The notes: generated by a model from the letters alone, not told the origin. Counted from the stretch's first letter, positions 7,817 to 16,161 are shown. The stretch is 20,183 bases of DNA from Methylococcaceae bacterium (GCA_021647585.1 JAKIUK010000071.1:1-20183), one strand, 5' to 3'. Program-made: numbers and translations.

Positions 7817-9058
7817 ATGGTTACGATCTTAATTTATTCTCTATTGAGTGGGATTTTTTTTATTTTAGGTTGGTTCTTTGGTAAAAAAATTCAAAAAAAT
7901 GTTTATGACGACTTGTTCTTAAATCAAGAAAACTTACATGAAGAAAACCGGCAACATCTTTTACAAGAGCAAACTGTAATAGCGGATCAGTTTTTTCAAG
8001 CGAATCAATTAGATTTGGAAGAAAAAGGACAAAAACTAAATAACGCATTTCTGGAAAATGGACAAACCATTGAAGCAATCGCCGCTGAATTGAAAAACGC
8101 GCAAACTGTGGTGGATAATGCATTTTCTTCTTTACCCGATATTTATACCTCCAGCCAAAGAACCAAGGATGCGACCCAAAAAAGTAAATCAAGCATAGAT
8201 GCACTTTCACACTCGGTTGATTCCTGGCAAGGATCAATGCAAACACTGCAAAATATTCAAGGTTTAATTGATGCAATTCATGATAAAGCAACCCAGATTC
8301 GTGATGTTTCTTCTGAGGCAAATCTTTTAGCTCTCAATGCATCCATTGAAGCAGCCAGAGCGGGTGAACATGGCAGGGGATTTGCCGTGGTTGCTACCAG
8401 TATGCGCGAACTTTCAAATAAAAGTGCAGATGCGACTATAGATATTAATTCGGCCGTTGATAAAACACGTACAGAAGTCAGCAAAATTATTGAAGGTATT
8501 TCGGATAGTGTTAATCTATTAACAGATGTTTCTTCGGGTGTAACCGAAAGTTTTGCTGAAATTGAAAATGAAGTAGGGGCGATTGATTCAATTGCACAAA
8601 CTGCTTTATCTGATGCTGAATTATCAAAAGATAAGTTTCGATCGATTAATACTGAAGTAAATACTCAGCTTGAAAGTATTACCCGATTGTTAGCTGATAC
8701 CTTAGGCGAAGTTACCGGTAGTAAAATTGAAGATGTCTCTGTTAGTGATGATTTTTCAACTATGAGAATTATCGATGTACGTAGACCTGATGAATATAAT
8801 GGCGAACTAGGGCATATACCCGAGGCAGAATTAATGTGTTTACAAGATAATTTTGATCAGCAATTACAACGTTTAGATAAAACAGCACCTCATTTATTTG
8901 TCTGCCGAAGTGGCGGTCGATCGGCCAGAGCAGCAAGAATGGCACTGGGTCACGGGTTTAAACATATATACAATATGCAGGGGGGGATGCTGGAATATTG
9001 TAGAGTCAATGGAACGCCGGCAAACGCTTCAATACCTGCGTCAACACATTCACAATAG
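7817..9058 (+). CDS. Membrane-anchored chemoreceptor signalling domain fused to a C-terminal rhodanese
   Basis: The protein is 413 residues. One transmembrane helix (3-21) is followed by a long helical region without HAMP or periplasmic sensor. Residues about 90-300 form an MCP-type hairpin whose tip, LALNASIEAARAGEHGRGFA (171-190), is nearly identical to the CheA/CheW-contacting tip of canonical chemoreceptors. Residues about 310-400 are a rhodanese domain: IIDVRRPDEY (318-327), and a complete active loop CRSGGRS with Cys363. The fusion places a sulfane-sulfur-handling domain at the cytoplasmic end of a signalling coiled coil, so it could act as a persulfide or sulfide sensor (inferred). It begins the sulfide-oxidation island, 66 bases ahead of a persulfide dioxygenase gene. 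A scaffold role is an alternative. Confidence 0.87.
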   Translation: MVTILIYSLLSGIFFILGWFFGKKIQKNVYDDLFLNQENLHEENRQHLLQEQTVIADQFFQANQLDLEEKGQKLNNAFLENGQTIEAIAAELKNAQTVVDNAFSSLPDIYTSSQRTKDATQKSKSSIDALSHSVDSWQGSMQTLQNIQGLIDAIHDKATQIRDVSSEANLLALNASIEAARAGEHGRGFAVVATSMRELSNKSADATIDINSAVDKTRTEVSKIIEGISDSVNLLTDVSSGVTESFAEIENEVGAIDSIAQTALSDAELSKDKFRSINTEVNTQLESITRLLADTLGEVTGSKIEDVSVSDDFSTMRIIDVRRPDEYNGELGHIPEAELMCLQDNFDQQLQRLDKTAPHLFVCRSGGRSARAARMALGHGFKHIYNMQGGMLEYCRVNGTPANASIPASTHSQ

Positions 9059-9059
9059 G

Positions 9060-9080
9060 TTGCACCGTTTCTTTGTGCAA
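9060..9080 (+). promoter_or_regulatory. Intercistronic hairpin
   Basis: TTGCAC (9060-9065) pairs with GTGCAA (9075-9080) around a 9-base loop, two bases after the stop codon of the receptor-rhodanese gene. No T-run follows, so it is more likely an RNA-stability or partial-termination hairpin inside the operon than a strong terminator. The next gene starts at 9125 with GAGG 7 bases upstream of its GTG. Confidence 0.3.
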
Positions 9081-9124
9081 ACATTTTAGATTCAATTTAA
9101 TGAGTATTATTTCGAGGAAAAACA

Positions 9125-10210
9125 GTGATTTTCAGACAACTATTTGATAAAGCAAGCTGTACCTATACCTACTTAATTGCAGATCTTGAAAGTCACGAAG
9201 CACTTTTTATTGATCCTGTTGAGGGTAATATTGATGATTATCTGGCTTTGCTCAAAACCTTAAATTTAAACTTAGTCTATTCTTTTGAAACCCATGTCCA
9301 TGCCGATCATATTTCTGCAAGCGGATTATTAAGGCAAGCAACGGGGGCGAGTACCTGTATTGGTTTACATTGCGGTGCAGAAACTGCCGACTATCAATTA
9401 GAAGGGGATGAAACTTTTACTCTGGGTACTCGTGTCATTATTAAAACCTTAAGCACACCAGGACATACACCTGGAAGTATGAGTTTTTTATGTAATGATC
9501 GCGTTTTTACTGGAGATGCTTTGTTTATTGGTGGTTGTGGGCGGACTGATTTTCAAAATGGAGATGCTGGTGACTTATATGATTCTGTCACTCAGAAAAT
9601 ATTTTCCTTGCCAGGTGAAACACTGGTTTATCCTGCACATGACTATAAAGGAAATTTTGTGAGTTGTGTTTTTCAAGAAAAAACCAAGAACCCACGACTG
9701 GCAGGAAAAACCAGAGAAGAGTTTATTGAAATTATGGGCAACCTTAATTTACCTATGCCTAAATTATTAGATAAAGCAGTGCCAGCTAATCTTTATTGCG
9801 GTATTGAAGAGGAAGAAGCTCAGCAAATGGCCAATGACAGTGAGTTTAATCAGCCGGAAAATGAGCGTAGAGGTGTGCAGGGTAGTATCAATCATGCCAA
9901 GAATAGAATAAAGCAAGTTGATCTAATCACAGCAAAAAATATGATTGAATCCAATAATGTTATTATTCTAGATGTGCGCGAGCAAAATGAATATGACCTT
10001 GGACATATTGAAAATTCTATATTACTACCCAGAGGCAGAGTTAAAGCGGAAGTTGAATCGGTACTGACGGGTATAGGTAAGGATAGCAGCATACTTATCT
10101 ATTGTGCTTCTGGAAACCGTTCAGCACTTGCCGGGAATGTAATGCAAGAACTTGGCTATTCAAATATTGTATCCTTGATAGGTGGTTATATTGCCTGGAA
10201 AAGGGGTTGA
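9125..10210 (+). CDS. Persulfide dioxygenase-rhodanese fusion, copy 1
   Basis: The protein is 361 residues, starting at GTG with GAGG at 9114-9117. Residues 1-230 are an ETHE1-type metallo-beta-lactamase fold: THVHADH (56-62), H114 in TPGHTPG, D131 in FTGDALFIGGCGRTDF, and H172 in YPAHDY. By homology the iron ligands are H57, H114 and D131, and the reaction is O2-dependent oxidation of glutathione persulfide or a similar persulfide to sulfite. Residues about 268-361 are a single rhodanese with ILDVREQNEYDLGH and loop CASGNRS, Cys327. This is the layout of PRF-type enzymes, in which rhodanese links thiosulfate or persulfide to the dioxygenase. It is cytoplasmic and followed by a close paralogue. 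The loop Asn where the paralogue has Gly may change substrate preference. Confidence 0.93.
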   Translation: MIFRQLFDKASCTYTYLIADLESHEALFIDPVEGNIDDYLALLKTLNLNLVYSFETHVHADHISASGLLRQATGASTCIGLHCGAETADYQLEGDETFTLGTRVIIKTLSTPGHTPGSMSFLCNDRVFTGDALFIGGCGRTDFQNGDAGDLYDSVTQKIFSLPGETLVYPAHDYKGNFVSCVFQEKTKNPRLAGKTREEFIEIMGNLNLPMPKLLDKAVPANLYCGIEEEEAQQMANDSEFNQPENERRGVQGSINHAKNRIKQVDLITAKNMIESNNVIILDVREQNEYDLGHIENSILLPRGRVKAEVESVLTGIGKDSSILIYCASGNRSALAGNVMQELGYSNIVSLIGGYIAWKRG

Positions 10211-10349
10211 AAGAAAGATAAAAAAGCAGAAATTACTATCATATATTAATGATTCATTATATTATGATTAATTGTAATTGTGTTTTTTTTTGGTTTAAAT
10301 ATATTTAATTTCTCAATTTAGAGTGATTTTAACCTTTCAGGAGTTTTTT

Positions 10350-11441
10350 ATGCTTTTTAAACAGTTATTTGATAAAGAAAGTTGTACCTATACCTATTTG
10401 ATTGCTGACCTGGATAGTAAAGAGGCTATCTTTATAGATCCGGTTGATAGCGAATTGGATGGTTATCTGAACTTGTTAAAAGAACACGATTTGACTTTAA
10501 AATATTCACTTGAAACGCATGTACATGCCGATCATGTAACCGCAAGCGGTCAATTGAGACAACTATTAGGGGCAAAAACTGCGGTTAGTTCCCTATGTGG
10601 TGCTGAAAGTGCTGATGTTCAAATTCAGGATGGTGACACTTTTGAGTTTGGTGAAAATGAATCAATTAAAGTAATTGCCACACCTGGCCATACACCTGGC
10701 AGTACTTCTTTTTTATGGCGTGACCGGGTATTTACGGGAGACGCTTTACTAATAGGTGGATGTGGGCGTACAGATTTTCAAGGCGGCGATGCTGGTGCAC
10801 AGTATGACGGTATTACTCAGCGGTTATTTACTTTGCCTGATGATACTATCGTTTATCCTGGACACGATTATAACGGACACTGGATTAGCAATATTTCACA
10901 AGAGCGATTGACTAATCCCCGCTTGGCAGGAAAAACTAAACAACAGTTCATTGAGATTATGCAAAATCTTAATTTACCAAAACCTAAGTTAATTGATTTG
11001 GCAGTGCCAGCAAACCGTTATTGCGGTATTGATGAAGAGCAGGCAAATCAAGCGGCAGAACCACGTATTGAAGGGTCAGACCCCAAACGTCAAAATGCAT
11101 CTATGCAAGATCTGATTATGGCGGCCAAGAAAAATATAACTGAACTCAGTCCAGCAAGAGCCAAAGAAATAATTAGCAATAGTGATGTATCGATTATTGA
11201 TGTAAGAGAAGAGAACGAATTTGCTGCGGGGCATCTGGATAATGCAATTTTATTACCACGGGGAGTTCTTGAGTTTAAAATTGGAAATTTCCCTGAATTA
11301 GCGGATAAATCTGGCGCAATTATCGTCTATTGTCGTACTGGAGGACGTGCAGCCTTATCTGCTAATACATTGCAAAATATGGGCTATACCAATGTCTTGT
11401 CGATTGCAGGTGGTTATGAGGCTTGGAATCAACAAAATTAA
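10350..11441 (+). CDS. Persulfide dioxygenase-rhodanese fusion, copy 2
   Basis: The protein is 363 residues. CAGGAG at 10338-10343 supports ATG 10350 over an in-frame GTG at 10323. It shares architecture and long identical stretches with the preceding gene: SCTYTYLIAD, THVHADH (56-62), TPGHTPG with H114, TGD with D131, PGHDY with H172, and RLAGKT. The rhodanese domain (about 270-363) has IIDVREENEFAAGH and an active loop CRTGGRA with Cys328, unlike CASGNRS in copy 1. The predicted reaction is persulfide to sulfite, with sulfur transfer by the rhodanese. The 139 bases between the two genes are very AT-rich and may carry an extra promoter. Tandem duplication followed by divergence of the sulfurtransferase loop is the simplest history. 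Confidence 0.93.
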   Translation: MLFKQLFDKESCTYTYLIADLDSKEAIFIDPVDSELDGYLNLLKEHDLTLKYSLETHVHADHVTASGQLRQLLGAKTAVSSLCGAESADVQIQDGDTFEFGENESIKVIATPGHTPGSTSFLWRDRVFTGDALLIGGCGRTDFQGGDAGAQYDGITQRLFTLPDDTIVYPGHDYNGHWISNISQERLTNPRLAGKTKQQFIEIMQNLNLPKPKLIDLAVPANRYCGIDEEQANQAAEPRIEGSDPKRQNASMQDLIMAAKKNITELSPARAKEIISNSDVSIIDVREENEFAAGHLDNAILLPRGVLEFKIGNFPELADKSGAIIVYCRTGGRAALSANTLQNMGYTNVLSIAGGYEAWNQQN

Positions 11442-11484
11442 AGAGTAGTATTATACTAACTATATATCAACTGGAGCATACTTT

Positions 11485-11553
11485 ATGGCGCAAGCTATTG
11501 ATTTTGTTTCCAGTTTATTTAATAGGAATATTGCTTTGTTAGGATGTGGCTAA
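11485..11553 (+). CDS. Possible 22-residue leader peptide or gene remnant
   Basis: ATG 11485 follows GGAG (11473-11476) at 8 bases and opens a 22-codon frame, MAQAIDFVSSLFNRNIALLG then Cys-Gly, ending at TAA 11551-11553. The frame runs into the left arm of a long inverted repeat (11525-11639), so translation of it could affect RNA folding ahead of the sulfide:quinone oxidoreductase gene. A good ribosome binding site is the only support. It could equally be the start of a decayed gene. I recognise no homology. Confidence 0.3.
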   Translation: MAQAIDFVSSLFNRNIALLGCG

Positions 11554-11639
11554 ATGATAATTATTTGTACTAAGATATTTAAGTCGTATTGTATTCTAAG
11601 CCATATCTCTGCTAATTTTTAGAACAAAGCGATATTTCC
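11525..11639 (+). repeat. Long imperfect inverted repeat in the leader of the sqr gene
   Basis: GGAATATTGCTTTGTT at 11525-11540 pairs with AACAAAGCGATATTTCC at 11623-11639 over about 16 base pairs, allowing two G-U pairs and one bulge. Further in, GGATGTGGCT near 11542-11551 faces AGCCATATCT at 11599-11609. The structure fills most of the 353-base gap before the SQR gene. It could be a folded mRNA leader, an attenuator or the remnant of a small palindromic element. The rest of this gap, 11640-11794, is AT-rich with several TATAAAAT-like runs close to the start, and I see no gene in it. Confidence 0.5.
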
Positions 11640-11794
11640 GTATGTACACAGAGAGTTGCTTACTTGGCAAATTAAGATGTTGATTATTTGTTATTGAGGA
11701 GAAATATATTCAACGTTTCTGCCTTGGTATTAAAGTAATAATAAATAATGTACGATTAAAATTATAAAATTATAAAATTATAAAGTGAGGAAAA

Positions 11795-13057
11795 ATGTCT
11801 GAACAACACCATTCTGTACTAATTGTCGGTGGCGGAGCTGCTGGCGTATCAGTAGCTAATAATATGCACCGGAAAGACTCATCAATTGATATTGCCTTGA
11901 TTGAGCCTTCTGAAAAACACTACTATCAACCTGGATTTACGATTGTCGGGGGTGGTGCTTATACACTAAAAAGATGTACTAAAAATGAGGCTGATTTAAT
12001 AAACCCTGGTATTAACTGGATTAAGGAATATGCTGAAAGCTTTCAACCCGATGACAACAAAGTGACTTTAAAGTCCGGTGATGTGATCAGTTATGATTTC
12101 CTTGTTGTATGTCCAGGTTTACAATTAGATTTTAATAAAATTGAGGGTCTGGAAGAAACCTTAGGTAAGAATGGGGTATGTACCAATTATTCAGTTAATT
12201 TTGTTGAATATACCTGGGAAACTTTACAAAAAATAGAATCAGGTAACGTCTTTTTTACTCAGCCCCCCATGCCAATTAAATGTGCGGGTGCTCCTCAAAA
12301 AATCATGTACCTGGCTGCTGACCGTTTTCGTAAAAAAGGGATTGCGGACAAAACCAATGTCGAATTTTTCAATGCCGGCCCTGGTATGTTTGGTGTTCCT
12401 TTTTTTGCTAAAGCGCTGAATAAAGTTGTTGCTGGTTATGGAATTAAAACCAATTTTGGACATAACCTGGTTGCCATTGATGGAAAAGCTAAAACAGCAA
12501 CATTTGAAACCGCGGATGCTGATGGTAATAAAACCACAGTAACAAAAGAATTTGACATGATTCATGTTACTCCACCTCAAAGTGCTCCTGATTTTATTAA
12601 GCAAAGTCCTTTGGCAAATGAGGGTGGCTGGGTTGATGTTAATCAATTTACATTACAGCATAATAAATATAGCAATGTTTTTGGCTTAGGTGATGCAACA
12701 TCTACACCCAATGCTAAAACCGCTGCAGCAGTACGTAAACAAGTACCTGTTGTAGTTGATAACATTCTTAAACTAAAAGTCAGTAAAGAGCTTGTTGAAG
12801 GTTATGATGGTTATGGCTCTTGTCCATTAACCACCTCATTGAGTACTTGTATGGTTGCTGAGTTTTCTTATGGTGGAAAAGTAACACCCTCATTTCCGTT
12901 TCTTGACCCTAGAACCAATAGCCGGTTTTGGTGGTATGGTAAAATTTTTGGATTTCCATGGTTGTACTGGCACATAATGATTAAAGGTATACGTTTTGAT
13001 GTTCCGACTAAAGAGTCTTATGTGGAAAAGTTGGTTAAAGAAGATGCTGAGTCTTAA
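11795..13057 (+). CDS. sqr: Sulfide:quinone oxidoreductase, type II-like
   Basis: The protein is 420 residues, of the flavoprotein disulfide reductase fold. The FAD motif VLIVGGGAAGVS is at 8-19, and the second FAD-contacting segment FGLGDATSTPNAKTAAAVRKQ is near 296-316. Two cysteines sit where the redox pair of SQOR-like (type II) enzymes lies: C163 in PIKCAGAPQK and C343 in GYGSCPLTT. An additional C106 is in VVCPG. The PFLDPR and WYGKIFGFPWLYWHIMIKG segments near the C-terminus suit membrane association next to the quinone pool. It oxidises sulfide, passing electrons to quinone and sulfane sulfur to an acceptor, thereby feeding the two persulfide dioxygenase fusions upstream. GAGG 6 bases upstream supports the start. 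A strong terminator follows. Confidence 0.93.
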   Translation: MSEQHHSVLIVGGGAAGVSVANNMHRKDSSIDIALIEPSEKHYYQPGFTIVGGGAYTLKRCTKNEADLINPGINWIKEYAESFQPDDNKVTLKSGDVISYDFLVVCPGLQLDFNKIEGLEETLGKNGVCTNYSVNFVEYTWETLQKIESGNVFFTQPPMPIKCAGAPQKIMYLAADRFRKKGIADKTNVEFFNAGPGMFGVPFFAKALNKVVAGYGIKTNFGHNLVAIDGKAKTATFETADADGNKTTVTKEFDMIHVTPPQSAPDFIKQSPLANEGGWVDVNQFTLQHNKYSNVFGLGDATSTPNAKTAAAVRKQVPVVVDNILKLKVSKELVEGYDGYGSCPLTTSLSTCMVAEFSYGGKVTPSFPFLDPRTNSRFWWYGKIFGFPWLYWHIMIKGIRFDVPTKESYVEKLVKEDAES

Positions 13058-13079
13058 ATAATCAATGGTGGCTTAAGGC

Positions 13080-13114
13080 AACAGGCGTATTTTTCTATAT
13101 GCCTGTTTGTTTTA
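13080..13114 (+). terminator. Rho-independent terminator after sqr
   Basis: AACAGGCGTAT (13080-13090) pairs with ATATGCCTGTT (13097-13107), 11 pairs including one G-U, with a loop of six bases and then TGTTTT. It lies 23 bases after the SQR stop codon. It probably ends or attenuates the transcript, so the second receptor-rhodanese gene and sulP may have their own promoter in the 120 bases that follow. Confidence 0.75.
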
Positions 13115-13234
13115 CAAAAAGTTAAATAACCTCCGTGGTAAATGTGTATTTGATATTTGTTTAAACGGTAATTGTAACAACTTATTCTATATGCTATTTT
13201 CATTATATTTTGTAGATATATGTAGGTAAGCACT

Positions 13235-14362
13235 ATGTCTAATCGTGAGTCTGATAAAACCCGGAAATTACTTGCTACCATTCAAAAGTTGGGTAAAAGT
13301 TCTGAGGAAACAACACAAACTGTTCAAAAAATAAAAGTAATCAACAATTCGCTGGTAGAAATAACCCAAAAGCAATATGAAGTTGTTAATCAAGTTTTTG
13401 CGGATGGTGAACAGATAAAAACATTACTTTCTGAATCAGTCAATAAAGCTGACAATTCTCTTTCAGTATTGAATGAAACCGTGCAAAAAATGGAAACAGA
13501 ATTCAGTCGTATTGAAGAAAGTATACAGTTGTTTGATAAAATAAGAGAAAGTACACAATCGCTCAATAATGTAGCCCGACATACAAAAATGTTAGCACTT
13601 AATACTGCTGTTTTAGGTGGATCATTAGGTATAGAAGGAAGTGGAATTAACATTGTTGCAGATGAAATGCAGGAATTGGTTAAAACCTGTGAACAGGTAT
13701 CTAAACATATTGATAGTGTAGTCACGTCTGCAAGAGATAATGTTCAGAGCATAGTCGAGCTTAATAGAGGTTATATGCAAGCCAGTCTCAAAAATACCTC
13801 ATCAGTAGAGCAAGCATTACAAACATTAATTAGCCTTTTTAAAGGCAATGAAAACAGTCAATCTGAAGAGCATGGTCCTTCAGTAAATTCAATCATTACT
13901 GCTGTTGGAGTCATTGAACAATTAGCAAACCAAGTGACAGGTATAGTAGACGAGACTAAATTAAATTCAGAAAACCTTAATAATGAAGTTGAGGTGTCTA
14001 ATCAGGCACTTTCTGATTTAATCGGTGTTGTGACTAATACGCCTATTACTAATCTTTCTCCAACACAAGCACTTGAACAGTTATCATTATTCCGCATTAT
14101 TGATGTTAGACGACCTGATGAATTTAATGATCAGTTAGGACATATTCACAATGCCAAACTGTGTACTATTAATGAAACCAGTTTTAAACAAAAGCTTAAG
14201 TCTTTAAACAAAAACCATCAATATCTATTTGTCTGTCGCAGTGGAGGTCGCTCTTCACGCGCAGCGCGAGTTGCCCAAACTTTGGGATTTACACACATAT
14301 TTAATCTGGACGGCGGTATGTTAGCCTGGGATAAATGTCATTTACCGGTAGCAAAAAATTAA
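13235..14362 (+). CDS. Soluble, degenerate chemoreceptor-like domain fused to a rhodanese
   Basis: The protein is 375 residues with no transmembrane segment. Residues about 10-260 are helical and coiled-coil-like. The segment KMLALNTAVLGGSLGIEGSG with following INIVADEM (118-145) aligns with the MCP hairpin tip, but the usual Glu, Arg, Glu and Arg of EAARAGE-x-GRG are replaced by Leu, Ser, Ile and Ser, while the Asn (N123) and the glycines remain. CheA/CheW coupling is therefore doubtful. Residues about 285-370 are a rhodanese with RIIDVRRPDEF and intact loop CRSGGRS (Cys334), closely related to that of the first fusion. It may pair with or modulate the membrane-anchored paralogue (inferred). 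It lies after the sqr terminator and runs into the SulP gene. Confidence 0.83.
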   Translation: MSNRESDKTRKLLATIQKLGKSSEETTQTVQKIKVINNSLVEITQKQYEVVNQVFADGEQIKTLLSESVNKADNSLSVLNETVQKMETEFSRIEESIQLFDKIRESTQSLNNVARHTKMLALNTAVLGGSLGIEGSGINIVADEMQELVKTCEQVSKHIDSVVTSARDNVQSIVELNRGYMQASLKNTSSVEQALQTLISLFKGNENSQSEEHGPSVNSIITAVGVIEQLANQVTGIVDETKLNSENLNNEVEVSNQALSDLIGVVTNTPITNLSPTQALEQLSLFRIIDVRRPDEFNDQLGHIHNAKLCTINETSFKQKLKSLNKNHQYLFVCRSGGRSSRAARVAQTLGFTHIFNLDGGMLAWDKCHLPVAKN

Positions 14363-14382
14363 TTTATAGGCCCCTTACACTC

Positions 14383-16122
14383 ATGGCTTCAATACAACCC
14401 AAGCAATGGATCTACAACTGTTTTCCTATTACTGGCTGGTTAAAAAACTATTCAAAACAAGATTTTAATGGTGATATATTTGCAGGCATTATTACTGCCA
14501 TCTTATTGGTTCCTCAAGGAATAGCGTATGCCATGTTAGCTGGATTACCTGCTCAGATGGGTTTATATGCCAGTATTCTCCCCCCTGCTATTTATGCGTT
14601 ATTTGGTACAAGTAAAACCTTATCAGTTGGTCCTGTGTCCATTGCGGCTATTATGATTGCCAGCGTCTTATCTGCTCCTGAAATTACTGTACTGGGTAGT
14701 TCGGTGGAAAATGCCATTATTTTAGCGGCTGAAGGTGGATTGATATTATTGCTTATGGCAATGTTAAGAATGGGCGGGTTGGTAAACTTTATCAGTCATC
14801 CTGTTTTATCTGGTTTTACTAGTGGTGCAGCAATATTGATTGTATTAAGTCAAATACCCCACTTACTTGGGTTGTCAAGAAACCCATGTGGTATAGATTT
14901 TTCTTGTTATGGTGATTATTTACAGCAGATAAATCAATACACAACGGCGCTTGGTTTTTTCAGTATTACATTTCTAATACTGTTTGGCTCTCCACTAACA
15001 GCAATTCTAAAAAAGATTAATGTTAACAAGGTTTATGTGACAGGCATTAGCAAATGTGCACCATTATTAATTGTTGTTATAACAACATGTATAGTGGCCA
15101 TCTATCAATTTTCAGAATTACATCATGTGGCCATTGTTGGAGAAATTCAATCTGGTTTTCCAAAGATTGGCTTTGACTTTATTCATAGTTCGGCTCAATG
15201 GAAAGCATTGTTGCCTAGTGCAGCATTTATAGCCATTATTGCTTATGTAGAAAGTGTAGCGATTGCCAAAGTGACGGCTAATTTAAGGAATCAAAAAATA
15301 AACCCAAATCAGGAATTATTAGCTCTAGGGGCTGCTAATATAGCAACTGCATTTTCTGGCGGTATGTCTGTAGCAGGGGGGTTTAGCCGGACTATGGTTA
15401 ACTTTTCTGCGGGTGCACGTACCCAGATGGCGATGTTAATAGCCGTCATTCTACTCAGTATCGCAGTTATTTTTTTTACCGAACAATTTACTTATATTCC
15501 TAAAGCCGCCTTAGCGGCAGTTATTCTTATTGCTATTTCACCACTAATAAAACTACGTGGAATTATTAAAACATGGAAGTATGACAAAGGGGATGGTACA
15601 GCCGAACTTATTACTTTGCTCGGCGTGCTTATTTTAGGAATAGAAGAAGGTATTGTGCTGGGTGTAATAATCACCATTATAAGTTTTTTACGTCGAACCA
15701 GTCGACCACACATTGCTGTCGTAGGTCGAATAAAAGAGACTGATCATTTTAGAAATATTAATCGACATCAGGTGGAAACCTGGGAGAATTTACTACTGAT
15801 TAGGATTGATGAAAATATTAGTTTTGCTAATGTAAGTTATATTATCGATTTTATAGAAGACAAAGCCCTTGAATATGCCAATTTAGAACATCTGATATTA
15901 ATATTTTCATCGGTAAGTTATATTGATACTACGGCTTTAGAGGCTTTGGAAACACTGGTTAATTCACTCACTAAAAAAGGGGTTGTACTCAACCTTGCAG
16001 AAGTTAAAGGTCCTGTTATGGATAAACTGAAGCAGACAGATTTTTTGCATCATTTAAGTTCTGGTGAGGTGTTTTTTCAAACCATTGATGCAGTTGATAA
16101 ACTAGAACAGAAAAAGATATAA
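14383..16122 (+). CDS. SulP-family anion transporter with STAS domain
   Basis: From ATG 14383 the product is 579 residues. An in-frame ATG at 14335 would add 16 residues and overlap the previous gene by 28 bases; neither has a good ribosome binding site. The N-terminal part has the SulP signature (VPQGIAYAMLAGLPAQMGLY) and many transmembrane helices. The last 110 residues are a cytoplasmic STAS domain with the SYIDTTALEAL segment. SulP proteins move sulfate, bicarbonate or other anions, generally with H+ or Na+. Beside SQR and persulfide dioxygenases the likely cargo is sulfate, sulfite or thiosulfate. That is inference from context, as is direction. Bicarbonate remains possible. Confidence 0.9.
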   Translation: MASIQPKQWIYNCFPITGWLKNYSKQDFNGDIFAGIITAILLVPQGIAYAMLAGLPAQMGLYASILPPAIYALFGTSKTLSVGPVSIAAIMIASVLSAPEITVLGSSVENAIILAAEGGLILLLMAMLRMGGLVNFISHPVLSGFTSGAAILIVLSQIPHLLGLSRNPCGIDFSCYGDYLQQINQYTTALGFFSITFLILFGSPLTAILKKINVNKVYVTGISKCAPLLIVVITTCIVAIYQFSELHHVAIVGEIQSGFPKIGFDFIHSSAQWKALLPSAAFIAIIAYVESVAIAKVTANLRNQKINPNQELLALGAANIATAFSGGMSVAGGFSRTMVNFSAGARTQMAMLIAVILLSIAVIFFTEQFTYIPKAALAAVILIAISPLIKLRGIIKTWKYDKGDGTAELITLLGVLILGIEEGIVLGVIITIISFLRRTSRPHIAVVGRIKETDHFRNINRHQVETWENLLLIRIDENISFANVSYIIDFIEDKALEYANLEHLILIFSSVSYIDTTALEALETLVNSLTKKGVVLNLAEVKGPVMDKLKQTDFLHHLSSGEVFFQTIDAVDKLEQKKI

Positions 16123-16161
16123 CTACTTAAGTATCACTGGGCGACCGTATATAAAATCAAG

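Noticed and set aside
8898..9089. Open frame overlapping the rhodanese part of the first fusion
   Set aside because: It is in another frame of a conserved domain and its translation shows no family features.
10211..10349. Terminator between the two persulfide dioxygenase fusions
   Set aside because: The stretch is AT-rich with long T-runs, but I found no GC-bearing stem preceding them.
11660..11690. TTGGCA followed by TTGAT-like bases as a sigma-54 promoter for sqr
   Set aside because: The GG/GC spacing of the -24/-12 elements does not fit; no activator gene of the FisR type is in the window.
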